Positions 1-9,129 of a stretch of DNA of 30,452 nucleotides are shown here, piece after piece. The DNA is taken from NCBI RefSeq assembly GCF_000090795.2, contig NW_003546714.1:44943-75394 (forward strand), in the 5' to 3' direction. This stretch comes from Amphimedon queenslandica (taxonomy: Eukaryota > Porifera > Demospongiae > Haplosclerida > Niphatidae). Below the pieces are notes generated by a model. It had not been told where the DNA came from. It did no database searches and saw only the letters and a program-made list of their open reading frames with translations. Each line of letters opens with the position of its first letter. Position 1 is the stretch's first letter. The translations under genes were made by a program, and so were the position numbers.

Positions 1-1330
1 TACCCAGTACCAGTACAGTCGCAAGTGTAGTTGATAGCAGGTGAATACTGTATACACTGTCCTCCATTCATACATGGACCGTTTGCTCTTTCACAGATAT
101 TGAGATCTAAATATTGAACAAATGATACCACTAAAGTACTGTCATTATACACATAGCCAATAGCTCTCCATGTTTATCTAGTAAATTAGTTATGACTTTA
201 TACTTAAACATAATGAAGCAAACATGTATGTTTAGGCATGCACATGCACCAGTCAGTTGCACTGACAGTGCAAAGTAAACAAACTGCAGCCGACACAAAA
301 GTCCAACGTACTGTAACAAATAGATCAGCTACATCAATTTTAATGCATGCCTAATTGTCCAATCCACTCAAAGCACTCACCAGTGCAGTTGACTCCCTGG
401 TATCCAGTACCAGTACAACTACAAGTATAATTATCATGAGGTGAATACTGTATACACTGTCCTCCATTCATACATGGACCGTTTGCTCCTTCACAGATAT
501 TGACATCTAAATATCGAACAAATGACACCACTAAAATACTGTTATTATACACATAGCCAATAGCTCTCCGTGTTTATCTAGTAAATTAGTTATGACTTCA
601 TACTTGGACATAATGAAGCAAACATGTATGTGTAGGCATGCACATGCACCAGTCAGTTGCACTGACAGTGCAAAGTAAACAAACTGCAGCCAACACAAAA
701 GTCCAACGTACTGTAACAAATAGATCAGCTACATCAATTTTAATGCATGCCTAATTGTCCAATCCACTCAAAGCACTCACCAGTGCAGTTGACTCCCTGG
801 TATCTAGTACCAGTACAATCACAAGTATAATTATTATGAGGTGAATACTGTATACACTGTCCTCCATTCATACATGGACTGTTTGCTCCTTCACAGATAC
901 GGAGATCTAAAATTAATATTGAACAAAAAATACCACTAAAATATAGTCAAAATATGTAGCTAATTAACTCCCCATGTTTATCTATAGTGAATGAGTTATG
1001 ATTTCCTTCTTACTTGGATATAATGAAGCATAAATGCATGTACATGTACATAAAGGCATGCACATGCACTTGCACTGACAATGCAAGGTAAACAAACTAT
1101 AGCTACAGCCCACACAAGAGTCCAACATGCTATAACAAATAGATCAGCTACATTAATTTTAAAGCATGTTCAATTGTCTAATCCATTCAAAGCACTCACC
1201 AGTATGACAGTTGACTCCCTGGTATCCAGTACCAGTACAATTACAAGTATAATTATCAGGAGGTGAATACTGTATACACTGTCCTCCATTCATACATGGA
1301 CTGTATGCATCACAGATACTAGTGAAATCA
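1..1330 (-). repeat. Tandem duplication of an EGF exon plus its intron (400-bp period)
   Basis: EGF exons start at 106, 506 and 906 (minus-strand acceptors) and two end at 381 and 781, an exact 400-bp spacing. The 1385-1200 exon is offset by 419 bp. The introns are duplicated too: the stretches 131-319 and 531-719 differ at only a few positions, whereas the copy near 930-1130 is more diverged. The two complete inner exons are each 126 bp (42 codons, phase 1-1). Near-identity of the intronic DNA points to recent unequal crossover. Confidence 0.85.
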
Positions 1331-4300
1331 CAGCCGAGACAATTAGAATTAACAGTATAACCAGCAGAACAGGTTAGATTACAAGCTAATAATAAAATAA
1401 TAATAATAAAATATAATAATAGTAATGCAGTTTTAGTACTTACTGCAAGTGAAGTTATTAATCTCAGTAGCAACATAGTTAGGACCTGATGATGATGTAC
1501 AGTTAGTAGTTGAAACACACTGACCATTAGCAGCAAATGATAAACAACAATCAGTAGAATTTGATCCAGTACACCTCATCAGTCCAGAATTACAAGCACT
1601 GTTACACTCTACATATGATTATCAACAAGTATATAAATAGAAAACATTAAAAATAGAAAAGTAGTAGGATTAAATTGGAAAAAAGCCTAGGAAACAAGTG
1701 AGGGTACTTGCAAAGTGGTGTGATAACAAATCCTACATCACTGCATAAAGGATATTACCCAAAAGCATTGTAATTATCCATACAGACTACTACATAATAA
1801 CTATGAAGCCATGTCTTCCATGCAGTGGTGTAGGATTTGTTATCACACCACTTTGCAAGTACCCCTTACTTTTTTCCAATTTAATGCTACTACATTTCCA
1901 TTTTTCTACCATGCCTAGTTGCAATTGACCAATCAGATTGCTTGATTTTAGGTTCATAAATAACTTATTTACCACTGGGAGGTATAATAAGTAATTTCCC
2001 GGGCAATAGGAGGTTGATAAGTAATTTCCCCGGACAGTCGGAAGTTAATAAGTGGCCCGGGAAGTTAATAAGTTTGACCGGGAAATTACTTATTAACCTC
2101 CTTAAAATAGGCATGCTGTTGCTAAATGTTGCTAAGTAAACTAGTTGTTTATTTTACATGGTAGAAGTTGGTTATACAACTCTGTGTCAGTATCTATGGC
2201 CTTATCATACCTCGGGCCTACGGCCCTCGGTATGATAAATGCCATAGGTACCTCACCTCGTTGTATAACCTATACTTAATGTTTTTTATTTACTTGTTTC
2301 CATTCTTTTTTCTTAAATTAATAAATTACTTTCTGTTATGTGGTTAGGTTAATCATTTCATGCTAATCACGTTCGCATAAATTAAAATGGCGTCAAACCA
2401 CAAACCCACAGCGGTGCTGCAGCTGGAATTTGTCTTCCATTGTTCTCTAGCTCTGTCCTTGCTTCTTTTTGAAGCCACATGTCCAGTCCTTGACCCAAGC
2501 ACAAAGGAATGATGTAAAAGCCAACTTGAGCAGTTCTCTGGCTTCAAAGATTTCTGTGTTGATAGAAGAAGATGCAAGAAGAAGAAAAAGTCTGAAGAAT
2601 TTTGCAGAAATTTGAATTTGGGCCTATTCTCCAGAAATGCTCCCGCTATATTACAGTCCACTTTAAAGGTACCAGGAAAATCGCTCAGTGAAGGAGAGCT
2701 CATTTAAGCCATTTATAAGGCTCAGGTAAGATAAAAGAGTTATAAGTGTTTGAAAAACGGACGCCATCTTGAAAAACCAACCTCAATTTTACATATAGGC
2801 CACCACCTATATAATAATTATTATTATTTCAGAAGGCTCAGTCTCACATATCAAGTTATCAACTGTGTTTGGCCAGTTTTCTTAACTAACTTACAGCTAA
2901 TTTGTAGTTAAATAACTAATTTTAATAACTTTTGGTCCACCCACTTGCCTCACTATAATAAGCCCCTGCTTCAGCCATCTTCCTTGGCCTTTTTCTTAGC
3001 TCTCTTACAGAAGCAAGTGCAAATATGTCTCTAAAAGACATCTTGGACAAAGTTAAAGGTTTAGACAGCAGACTTTCTGACTTAACAACAGATGTTGAAG
3101 ACTTGAAAAAGAAGGACCAAGCTCAACGTGAGTTGAAGAAGGTAGAAAATTGTAGTCGTTCTAGAAGTCCCCACTCCAGATCTAAGGAGTGAGCAGGACA
3201 ATATTCTGGGGAGCGGTGCTCCCGTACCAACAGAACTGAATCATACTCGTCGGAGGACGAGGAAGATTTTGAGCAACTTATGGAAGCCTCGGAGGAGACT
3301 CACCGTCTTCTCACTGACTCTTGCATGCGGGGCATGTCAAGTGAGACTAGGAAGCATACCAGAAGACATTTCAAGCTTCCTAAAGTGGATGCAGCCAGAT
3401 CCATAAGATTGGACTCAGTAATGAAAACTGTTGCTCCTCAGTCTGCACAGAGTGCAGATAAAGAACTAGTCAGACTCCAGACATTCATCTTGGATGCTCT
3501 GGCTCCCCTCACTGCCATCTTAGAAGGTACTAATGAGATGACAGTACAAGATATAAGAGAGGCACTACTCACAGCCTCAATGCTGATTGGCAATGCTAAT
3601 GCCAAATTAACACGTCTCCGGAGAGAGAAACTGATATCAGCAATTAATGATGATCTGACTCCTCTGATACAAGACAAGTCACAGTTTACAGATTCAAACC
3701 CATATCTATTTGGGTCAGACTTTGCAAAACAAGCAAAGGAATATTTGGACCAGGCCGGAGCGGGATTCACTACTCCTGATGTAGACACGACAGGAGACCT
3801 TTTTGTGAAGGCCTCCCTCGGAAAGGGGATTGGCCAGAGAAAGGGACGGAAGGCCCAACACTTGAAAACAAATGTACCAACAGGGAGCATGGAACCTCAG
3901 AGGGAGGTCAAGTAACAAAGGACCGGTGGGTCCTAAATACAGTTTAAGGGTACGAAATAGAGTTTTTGTTGATACCCCATCAAACCCAAAAGCCTTACCC
4001 AGCCCAACTAAATCAGACTCAACAGGAGTTGGTTTCCTAAGAGATCAAAGAAATGATCTCAAAAGGGGCAGTGACAGAGTTACAGACCCCACCAGAGGAC
4101 GGGTTCTTCTCCAGCCTGTTTCTGGTGCCAAAGAAAGGTGGCGGCCAGAGACCAGTGATAAACTTGAAAAAGTTAAACTCATTCATAAATACCCCACATT
4201 TCAAGATGGAAGGCATTCACACACTCAAAAGCCTTCTCTAAAGGGGAGATTGGCTAGTAAAGATAGACCTAAAGGATGCTTACTTCTCCATCCTGATAAG

Positions 4301-7300
4301 CAAAAAACACAGGAAGTATCTGTGCTTTGAGTTCAGGGACAGGTTTTACCAATTCAACTGTCTCCCATTTGGCCTGGCCTCAGCCCCATGGGTCTTTACC
4401 AAGACCCTCAAGCCGATAGCAGCTCTCGGTCGGGAGCTGGGGATACGGTTGATAGTCTACATAGACGACATTCTCCTTGTGGCAGAAACAAAGGAGAAAG
4501 CCAGAGATCAAGCATCTGGTCTGATATATCTGTTACAGTGCCTAGGCTTCACTGTAAATGTGGAAAAGACGGTTCTAGATCTGCCCCAATGCCTAGAATT
4601 CCTGGGTTTCATGATAGATACTACCAAGATGGAATTGAGCCTCCCAGCTCAAAAAATAAAAAAGATTCTGGTGGAGTCCCAACAGTTATTAGAGGCGGAG
4701 CTTGTAACAGCTTGCACCCTCTCAAGATTAATTGGGAAGATGAATGCCACAAACCAAGTGATCCCACCAGCTCCACTGTTTTACAGGAGCCTACAAATGG
4801 ACCTGACAGAGGCTCTAAGGGATGCTAGTCAGGATTACGAAGCAGAGCTCACTCTATCCCCCGACAGCCGGGAGGAACTGATTTGGTGGGACACCCAAAT
4901 GATAAAATGGAATGGCAAGACAGTGTTGGCAACGGAGCCAGATCTGATCATAGAGGGGCCTCATCCCAGGGATGGGGAGCGTCCTGCCAAAGAACCAGCA
5001 CAGGGAGACCTTGGTCTCCTCTGGAGAAGACTTGGCACATCAGTTGCCTAGAATTGCTAGCAGTGACTCTAGCACTAAAAACTTTTGTGAAGAACACGAA
5101 TGGATTATCAATATTGCTGAAGATAGACAACACAACAGCAGTTGCCTATATCAACAACCAAGGGGGGACTGTATCTTAAGAATTGATAGTCCTAACCAGA
5201 GATCTATGGATGTGGTACCTGGAGAGGAATATCCGCATCCAAGCACAATTCACATCCAAGCACAATACCTACCTGGAGTAATGAACCAGGTGGCAGACAT
5301 GGAATCGAGATCTATGAAGGATCGATCAGATTGGAAACTGGATCATTCTGTCTTTCTGAAGATCAACAAGATCTATGGTCCAATGGAAGTGGACCTGTTT
5401 GCATCCAGGTTAACCGATCAGTGCTGTCGCTATTTCAGTTGGCGGCCAGATCCATTTGCAGAAGCAACAGATGCCTTTCTCAAGGATTGGACAACAGTGA
5501 AAGGCTTTGCCAACCCACCTTGGAACCTGGTACAGAGGGTGCTAACGAAAGCACAGACTCAAGGGGCAGAAGTGATTCTGGTAGCCCCAGTAGGAAATCT
5601 CAGCCATAGTACTCTCTCCTACTGGCATTGCCTGCTACCCAAGTAGGACATGACAACAGAGTCAGTTCCAATAATGCCCCAACTAACCGTGTGGAGCATC
5701 TCAGGGAAAGACTCAATGAACAAGGTCTTTCAAGCCAAGCTACAGACCTCATCCTCAGTTCATGGAGGACAAAGACAATCAAGTCATATGACTCATCATT
5801 TGGGCGATGGAATCACTGGTATACTAAACGGGGTTCCAATCCCTTTTCAGGACCTGTAAGTGAGGTCGCTAATTTTTTAACAACACACTATCAATACAAA
5901 CACAATTGAGACAACAGCAGCCAATGGAATAGCCGCCATTACTTATTAACCAGAATAGCTTGGAAGAAGCTACAAACAACACAGTTGATATGTGAGACTG
6001 AGTCTTCTGAAATATAATTGTCAGAATGGCTAAGGCCACGAAGTGGCTGCAAGCTATTCTAGATTATATGAAGAAGGTGAAGTCAATCATATCAACTATC
6101 CACACTCACCCTCCCAATGGAAGAGGAGGAGCTAATCAAAAGCCGAGGAAGATGGCTGAAGCTGGGGCTTATATAGTGAGGCGAGTGGGCGGATGGGCGG
6201 ACCAAAAGTTATTACAATTAGTTATTTAACTACAAATTAGCTGTAAGTTAAGAAAACTGGCCAAACACAGTTGATATGATTGACTTCACCTTCTTCATAT
6301 AATCTAGAATAGCTTGCAGCCACTTCATGGCCTTAGCCATTCTGACAATTATAGTAATAATAATAATAATTATTATTGTTATTGGGGCGAGCAAAAGCGA
6401 GCCCCACTTAAGCGAGACTCTTCTGTATGTATGTATGTACGTACGTCTTCAGTCACGCCTATTCTGGTCACACCCAACGTGTGCACTACTATCTATTTAA
6501 ATGTCAATAATCTAATGCGGTAGTATTCTGATGAAATATTTTCATTGATGTGGGTGTGGTTGCAACAAAATGGCGACTACTAGAAAGAATGTAAAACATT
6601 GAGGGGCTCCGTCTCCAGACCACACCTCCCAGTCACGCCCAGACGTACGTTCAAGTTCTTGTAAGTAAGGGCTTCGCCCAATAAAGGCTATGAAACGGGA
6701 GCAATTCTCCAGCTTACTTGCAGCAGGATGAGACTCATCTGTTATCCAGACACTTCTCTAGCAGCAAGAAAGATGACAAAGTAGCTATATAATCATCAAG
6801 GTCTGTAATCATTGTTGAATCACAGCTTATGATCCTTATCCATCAGAAAGAAGATCAAGTTGTGAGACAGTGACTGCTATTTATATCTGCAGAAATTCTT
6901 AACTCATGAAGCTTGAAGAGCAAGCTCATAGTATGAAATTACCTTCCACTGATGAAAGTTCTGCAATGCTCTGCATCAGTATATTGACATCAACATTTAT
7001 TTAGTCTTAATATGTGACTACATCAATCTACCGTAAATCCTTAAATAGAAGCCGCATTCGAATAAACGCCGGGGTAGCAATAAAATTAAACTATAAATAC
7101 GCAACACTAGCCTAGGAGTGACTCAGTAGTCTAGTGGATAATGCCTGAAGTTTCAGAAGTCAAAAGCATCAGGTTACGGGTTCGAATCCCGCTTTGGGCT
7201 GACGTTTTTTATTTTTTTATATATTTTTTCGAGATCCAAATACCATTTTAGGAAATAGACGCCCGGGCTTTTATTTAAGGAAATACGGTATATAGACATT

Positions 7301-7805
7301 GTACATTGCTAATCGAAAATCAAGATTTTAATCGTTTTGCTCGCCCCTCAATGGTTTACATTCGCCTAGTTATTATTACAATTTGCTTACCTCTACATCT
7401 AGTATCACCACCAAAACCTTCCCTACACCGATAACAATTAGTTCTTGCAGGAGCACCAACAACACTGGCAGGAGGAGGATCTAAACTACCAGTCCTTCCA
7501 CTCCATGTACCACTGTTACACTCCATATCAAATATCCTGATGGTTTTAGGATGTTCTGGGTTAGGAGTGAATGTAGCTATAAGAGAAACTCCATTATAAG
7601 TATCAATCATGCTCCCTTGAGCTAGACAGACATATTGAACTGATCCTTCAGCTACATTAGGAGAGTACTCCTGGCTATCATCAGAAAAGAATAGTAAAGG
7701 AAGCAATGCAGCCTCTATTTCAGCTATTGTTGGTAGAGGACAGCCCTGAGCAACTGATAGTGACAGAACACATAAAACAGAGACTAGCACTGCTTCTTTC
7801 ATCAT
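1..7805 (-). CDS. Secreted EGF-repeat protein, 3' end beyond the window
   Basis: Exons I place, in transcript order: 7805-7391, 1608-1444, 1385-1200, 906-781, 506-381 and 106 to the left edge. Every junction is GT-AG and every intron is phase 1, which lets EGF exons be duplicated without breaking the frame. Exon 1 starts with a hydrophobic signal peptide (MMKEAVLVSVLCVLSLSVAQG). A cysteine-containing ectodomain follows, with motifs VQYVCLAQGS, MECNSGTWSG and NCYRCREGFGG. The next exon is Cys-rich (ECNSACNSG, CCLSFAANGQC). Each later exon carries one six-Cys EGF unit with the core PCMNGGQCIQYSP and YQGVNC. No membrane segment or kinase is visible, but the 3' end is missing, so a membrane-anchored or receptor form is possible. 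The start could be either of two adjacent ATGs or one slightly upstream (7814). Intron 1 (5.8 kb) is full of transposons. The family is clear; the precise function is not. Confidence 0.75.
1645..1900. mobile_element. Palindromic MITE-like element
   Basis: Two arms of roughly 75 bases or more face each other. The left arm (about 1660-1746) contains TTGCAAAGTGGTGTGATAAC. The right arm (about 1820-1897) contains the reverse complement, and both extend through ATTAAATTGGAAAAAA. The left arm carries an extra run of about 11 bases near 1690. The loop is about 75 bp and no protein is encoded. It lies in intron 1 of the EGF gene. Confidence 0.7.
1977..2103. repeat. Short inverted repeat built from a TAAGTAATTTCCCGG motif
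   Basis: The motif AATAAGTAATTTCCCGG occurs near 1985 and again, slightly changed, near 2020. In inverted orientation it closes the block at 2076-2103 (CCGGGAAATTACTTATTAAC). Two AAGTTAATAAGT copies lie between. This looks like a small foldback element. Confidence 0.5.
2168..2272. repeat. Hairpin foldback element
   Basis: GGTTATACAAC near 2170 pairs with GTTGTATAACC near 2262. Nested inside, ATGGC..TTATCATACC pairs with GGTATGATAA..GCCAT around a CCTCGGGCCTACGGCCCTCGG core. It is non-coding and MITE-like. Confidence 0.65.
2387..2707 (+). other. Possible decayed ORF of unknown origin
   Basis: From an ATG at 2387 a frame of 106 codons runs to TAA at 2705-2707, broken once by TGA at 2510-2512. 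The opposite strand is also open here (116 codons, 2703-2353), so coding strand and reality are both uncertain. The plus frame contains a Lys-rich run (CKKKKKSEEFC). I do not recognise it. It is most likely a transposon or host-gene relic inside intron 1. Confidence 0.2.
2826..3000 (+). repeat. DIRS left inverted terminal repeat
   Basis: The stretch from about 2860 to 3000 (for example TTTGGCCAGTTTTCTTAAC and CTTCAGCCATCTTCCT) is the reverse complement of 6131-6268 with modest divergence. The outermost 30 bases (2826-2856) are not in the right repeat but are complemented at 5985-6015 inside the element. An 8-base duplication (AAGTTATC) interrupts it near 2854. Confidence 0.85.
3025..3915 (+). 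pseudogene. DIRS ORF1 (gag-like), broken by one stop
   Basis: A single frame runs from ATG at 3025 to TAA at 3913-3915 (296 codons), interrupted only by TGA at 3190-3192. The N-terminus is a Lys/Asp/Glu-rich, probably coiled-coil stretch (KGLDSRLSDLTTDVEDLKKK) followed by an Arg/Ser patch. The rest is acidic, then helical, with a basic tail (GQRKGRKAQH). It overlaps the Pol frame by a few bases, as is usual for DIRS elements. The role by family is presumed nucleocapsid-like; no zinc knuckle is visible. Confidence 0.7.
3912..5645 (+). pseudogene. DIRS Pol: reverse transcriptase, RNase H and methyltransferase-like domain, broken
   Basis: The RT frame starts around 3912 (KDRWVLNTV) and contains LFLVPKKGG, the catalytic-palm IDLKDAYFS, LPFGLASAPWVF, YIDDIL (near 4458) and LEFLGFMID. 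TAA codons break it near 3945, 4038 and at 4239-4241. A shift near 4930-4960 moves RNase H to another frame, with GWGAS, SCLELLAVTLAL and DNTTAVAYIN. A further shift after 5170 leads to the methyltransferase-like part, with LPGVMNQVADMESR, VDLFASRLT, YFSWRPDPFA and FANPPWNL. Near 5595-5610 a base loss and a TAG where related elements carry Trp end the frame. Reverse transcription is the inferred ancestral role; this copy cannot make an intact protein. Confidence 0.82.
5628..5908 (+). pseudogene. DIRS tyrosine recombinase, N-terminal core-binding domain only
   Basis: The frame encodes the SAM-like core-binding region typical of DIRS recombinases: LRERLNEQGLSSQATDLIL, SSWRTKTIKSYDSSF, then PFSGPVSEVANFLT. 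It stops at 5908. None of the catalytic R-H-R-Y region follows. Instead the internal complementary region begins about 70 bases later, so several hundred bases have been deleted. By family the enzyme would integrate a circular DNA intermediate; this remnant cannot. Confidence 0.75.
5978..6097 (+). repeat. DIRS internal complementary region (ICR)
   Basis: Bases 5978-6015 (ACACAGTTGATATGTGAGAC...) are the reverse complement of the outermost left end (about 2826-2870). The directly adjoining 6013-6097 are the reverse complement of the outermost right end (6268-6352). The two element ends are thus spelled back to back, the arrangement used in DIRS models to template a circular product. The junction reads TCTGAAATATAATTGTCAG. 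Confidence 0.82.
6131..6352 (-). repeat. DIRS right inverted terminal repeat and outer extension
   Basis: 6131-6275 mirrors the left terminal repeat (CCAAAAGTTATTACAATTAG, ACTACAAATTAGCTGTAAG). The outer 77 bases to 6352 are unique to this end apart from their complement in the ICR. The host AAT microsatellite follows immediately. Confidence 0.83.
6378..6693. mobile_element. Imperfect inverted-repeat MITE, GGGGCGAGC family
   Basis: The left end reads ATTGGGGCGAGCAAAAGCGA and runs through a TACGTACGTC block and a TCACGCC block. The right part, read in reverse complement, gives the same order with TTATTGGGCGAAGCCC, ACGTACGTC and GCGTGAC. A further inverted copy of the GGGGCGAGCAAAA end lies at 7333-7352, so a longer composite of about 970 bp (6382-7352) is possible, with the 7029-7291 element nested inside. 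No coding capacity. Confidence 0.5.
6694..7028. other. Intron sequence, nothing recognised
   Basis: About 335 bases of intron 1 of the EGF gene, or the interior of the composite element. I see no ORF, inverted repeat or RNA signature. Confidence 0.5.
7029..7291. mobile_element. Terminal-inverted-repeat MITE with a tRNA-like core
   Basis: TACCGTAAATCCTTAAATAG at the left end (7029) is mirrored by CTTTTATTTAAGGAAATACG and GTA at the right end (to about 7291). A second pair, AAACGCCGGGG and GACGCCCGGGC, continues the arms. The 263-bp element encloses the tRNA-like sequence. Both ends start and finish in TA. Confidence 0.72.
7109..7203 (+). other. tRNA-derived sequence with Pol III A and B boxes (not a functional tRNA)
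   Basis: A degenerate A box (TGACTCAGTAGTCTAGTGG) is followed by a canonical B box, GGTTCGAATCC (7179-7189), in a perfect T-arm with CGGG/CCCG stem. The 3' side ends GGGCT, matching AGCC at 7109. The segment between the boxes is too long, with no orthodox anticodon arm (CCTGA...TCAGG enclose about 20 bases). It could be an internal Pol III promoter of SINE type. Confidence 0.6.
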
Positions 7806-7997
7806 TGCTAACATGGGCGGATCTGGGGTCAAAATGATGGTAGGACATTAATCAAATTCAGGAGTAGGTGTGGTTTATTAATAGTTATTATAGTTATTAA
7901 TCTTGGCTATCAATGTGCAACAAGTAAGCTCTTCCAGTGCTTGTGGTTAGTTGTCACAACTGGGTAAATATGGGCATGGATTGAGGTTTCACTAAAT

Positions 7998-8219
7998 GTA
8001 CACCCTATAGCTCCAAATTTTCGTCAGTCAAAAATTTCGTCAAAATCTTAATTTCTTGTTAAAATTAATTTTCGTTAATAAAATTTTTGTCATTTTGTTA
8101 TTAATCCACATACTACTCACATGGAACAAAAATTTTGTCGGTTAAAAATTTTGTCAAGCAAAAGTACCTGATAAATTTGACAAAAATTTTGACCAATGAA
8201 AATTTGGAACTATATGGTA
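7998..8219. mobile_element. Terminal-inverted-repeat MITE upstream of the EGF gene
   Basis: Arms of about 40 bases: TAGCTCCAAATTTTCGTCAG near 8008 against CCAATGAAAATTTGGAACTA near 8195, continuing through ATTTTTGAC-type motifs. The interior is AT-rich with repeated TTTTCGT and AATTTTGTC words and no ORF. Confidence 0.65.
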
Positions 8220-8757
8220 GTACAATGAGACAGTACTTTACATGAATATTATTACCTAAACAATGAATATAATTATCTAGCAATGAATATAATTAGTGAG
8301 GTAGGGCAAATGCCCTGCTTTGCCCACCCCCAGATCTGCCACTGATTACTAACAAACTATACTTTCCTTACAACTGAATGAATTTATGACATCATCAACT
8401 GCTAAATAAACACCAGAAACATATTGTAGGAAATACTACCATCACTATATTCTTTTGGCAAAAGCTGTGATCAATAAATTGAAGTGCAAAGTATAATTAA
8501 TAATGATAATAATAGTAATAATAGTAATAATAATAATAATAACGACAATAATATTGAGTTAAAGAAATTTCACAATATTAATAATAATTATACCTACATT
8601 GTCTATTAGTAAAAAGCACAATGATAACAGGAGTAATACTCTAATGCTTTGGCTTGGATCACAAGGACTCCTGCTTCCCCTTTCATAATATATGTACCCA
8701 TATTTTGAGCTGATTCTGATCAAATTTGGATTTTTTTAAAAGTTTGCCCCAAAATCA
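8220..8757. other. Intergenic DNA with an (AAT)n microsatellite
   Basis: An imperfect AAT/AGT trinucleotide run lies at about 8500-8545. From about 8690 the sequence enters the dispersed AT-rich repeat family. No coding signal is seen on either strand. Confidence 0.5.
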
Positions 8758-9129
8758 GGCCAAAGACACTGTACTAAAAATTTTTTAAAAAGATTAAGTG
8801 GGATTCACTTTGTGCTAATTCATCAAAAAAGTAATGGAAACAAGGAGAAGTAGGATTTCAAATGACTAACAAAAATACAAAATGAAAATCCTAATTTTGT
8901 GATGCAAATTCTACTCTACATTGTACTTTCAACGTTATTATGTGAGAAATTATAGATCACCTTGTAAAATTTGCATCACGAGAGTAGGATTTTTATTTGG
9001 TATTTTTGTTGGTAATTTGGAATCCTACTTGTCCTTGTTTCCATTATTTTTTGACAAATTGACACAAAGTAAATCCTACTCAACCTTTCTTTGAAAATTT
9101 TTAAATAATAGTACAGGGTCTTTTTGCCA
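8758..9129. mobile_element. Near-palindromic foldback element, about 370 bp
   Basis: The sequence folds about a centre near 8945. The left arm has CAAAGACACTGTACTA, GGGATTCACTTTGTG, AATGGAAACAAGGAGAAGTA and TTTTGTGATGCAAATT. The right arm gives these in reverse complement and reverse order (AATTTGCATCACG..., CTTGTCCTTGTTTCCATTA, CACAAAGTAAATCC, TAGTACAGGGTCTTTTTGCC). Arm identity is moderate to high and no ORF is convincing. Confidence 0.72.

Larger units (their letters stand above)
2826..6352 (+). mobile_element. Degenerate DIRS-like tyrosine-recombinase retrotransposon
   Basis: A 3.5-kb element lies antisense to the host EGF gene within intron 1. Its parts in order are: left inverted terminal repeat, ORF1 (gag-like), overlapping Pol frame with reverse transcriptase, RNase H and a methyltransferase-like NPPW block, the N-terminal part of a tyrosine recombinase, an internal complementary region, and the right inverted terminal repeat. 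Inverted rather than direct terminal repeats, an internal complementary region, the DIRS-type RT signature and no integrase or protease identify the DIRS group. The copy is dead: it has in-frame stops in ORF1 and RT, at least one frameshift before RNase H, a probable Trp-to-stop change after the methyltransferase block, and no recombinase catalytic domain. It sits within AAT-rich DNA on both sides. Confidence 0.88.

Noticed and set aside
131-319. Two nearly identical 62-codon ORFs (131-319, 531-719)
   Set aside because: They are the duplicated introns of the EGF array. Similarity comes from DNA duplication, not coding constraint.
1159-1536. A 125-codon minus-strand ORF read as one exon with its own start
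   Set aside because: Its first part crosses a GT donor at 1443 and AG acceptor at 1386. The phase-1 splice model links both flanking Cys-rich exons better, and the extra residues are translated intron.
1790-1975. Minus-strand 61-codon ORF
   Set aside because: It is made mostly of the right arm of the 1645-1900 palindrome.
3438-3890. Minus-strand 150-codon ORF opposite the DIRS ORF1
   Set aside because: Antisense shadow with no recognisable motif; the plus frame fits DIRS organisation.
4388-4828. Plus-strand ORF in a second frame over the RT region
   Set aside because: Shadow frame: the RT motifs (LPFGLASAP, YIDDIL, LEFLGF) are all in the other frame.
7109-7203. Functional tRNA gene
   Set aside because: The B box and T-arm are good, but there is no standard anticodon arm, acceptor pairing is weak, and it lies inside an inverted-repeat element.
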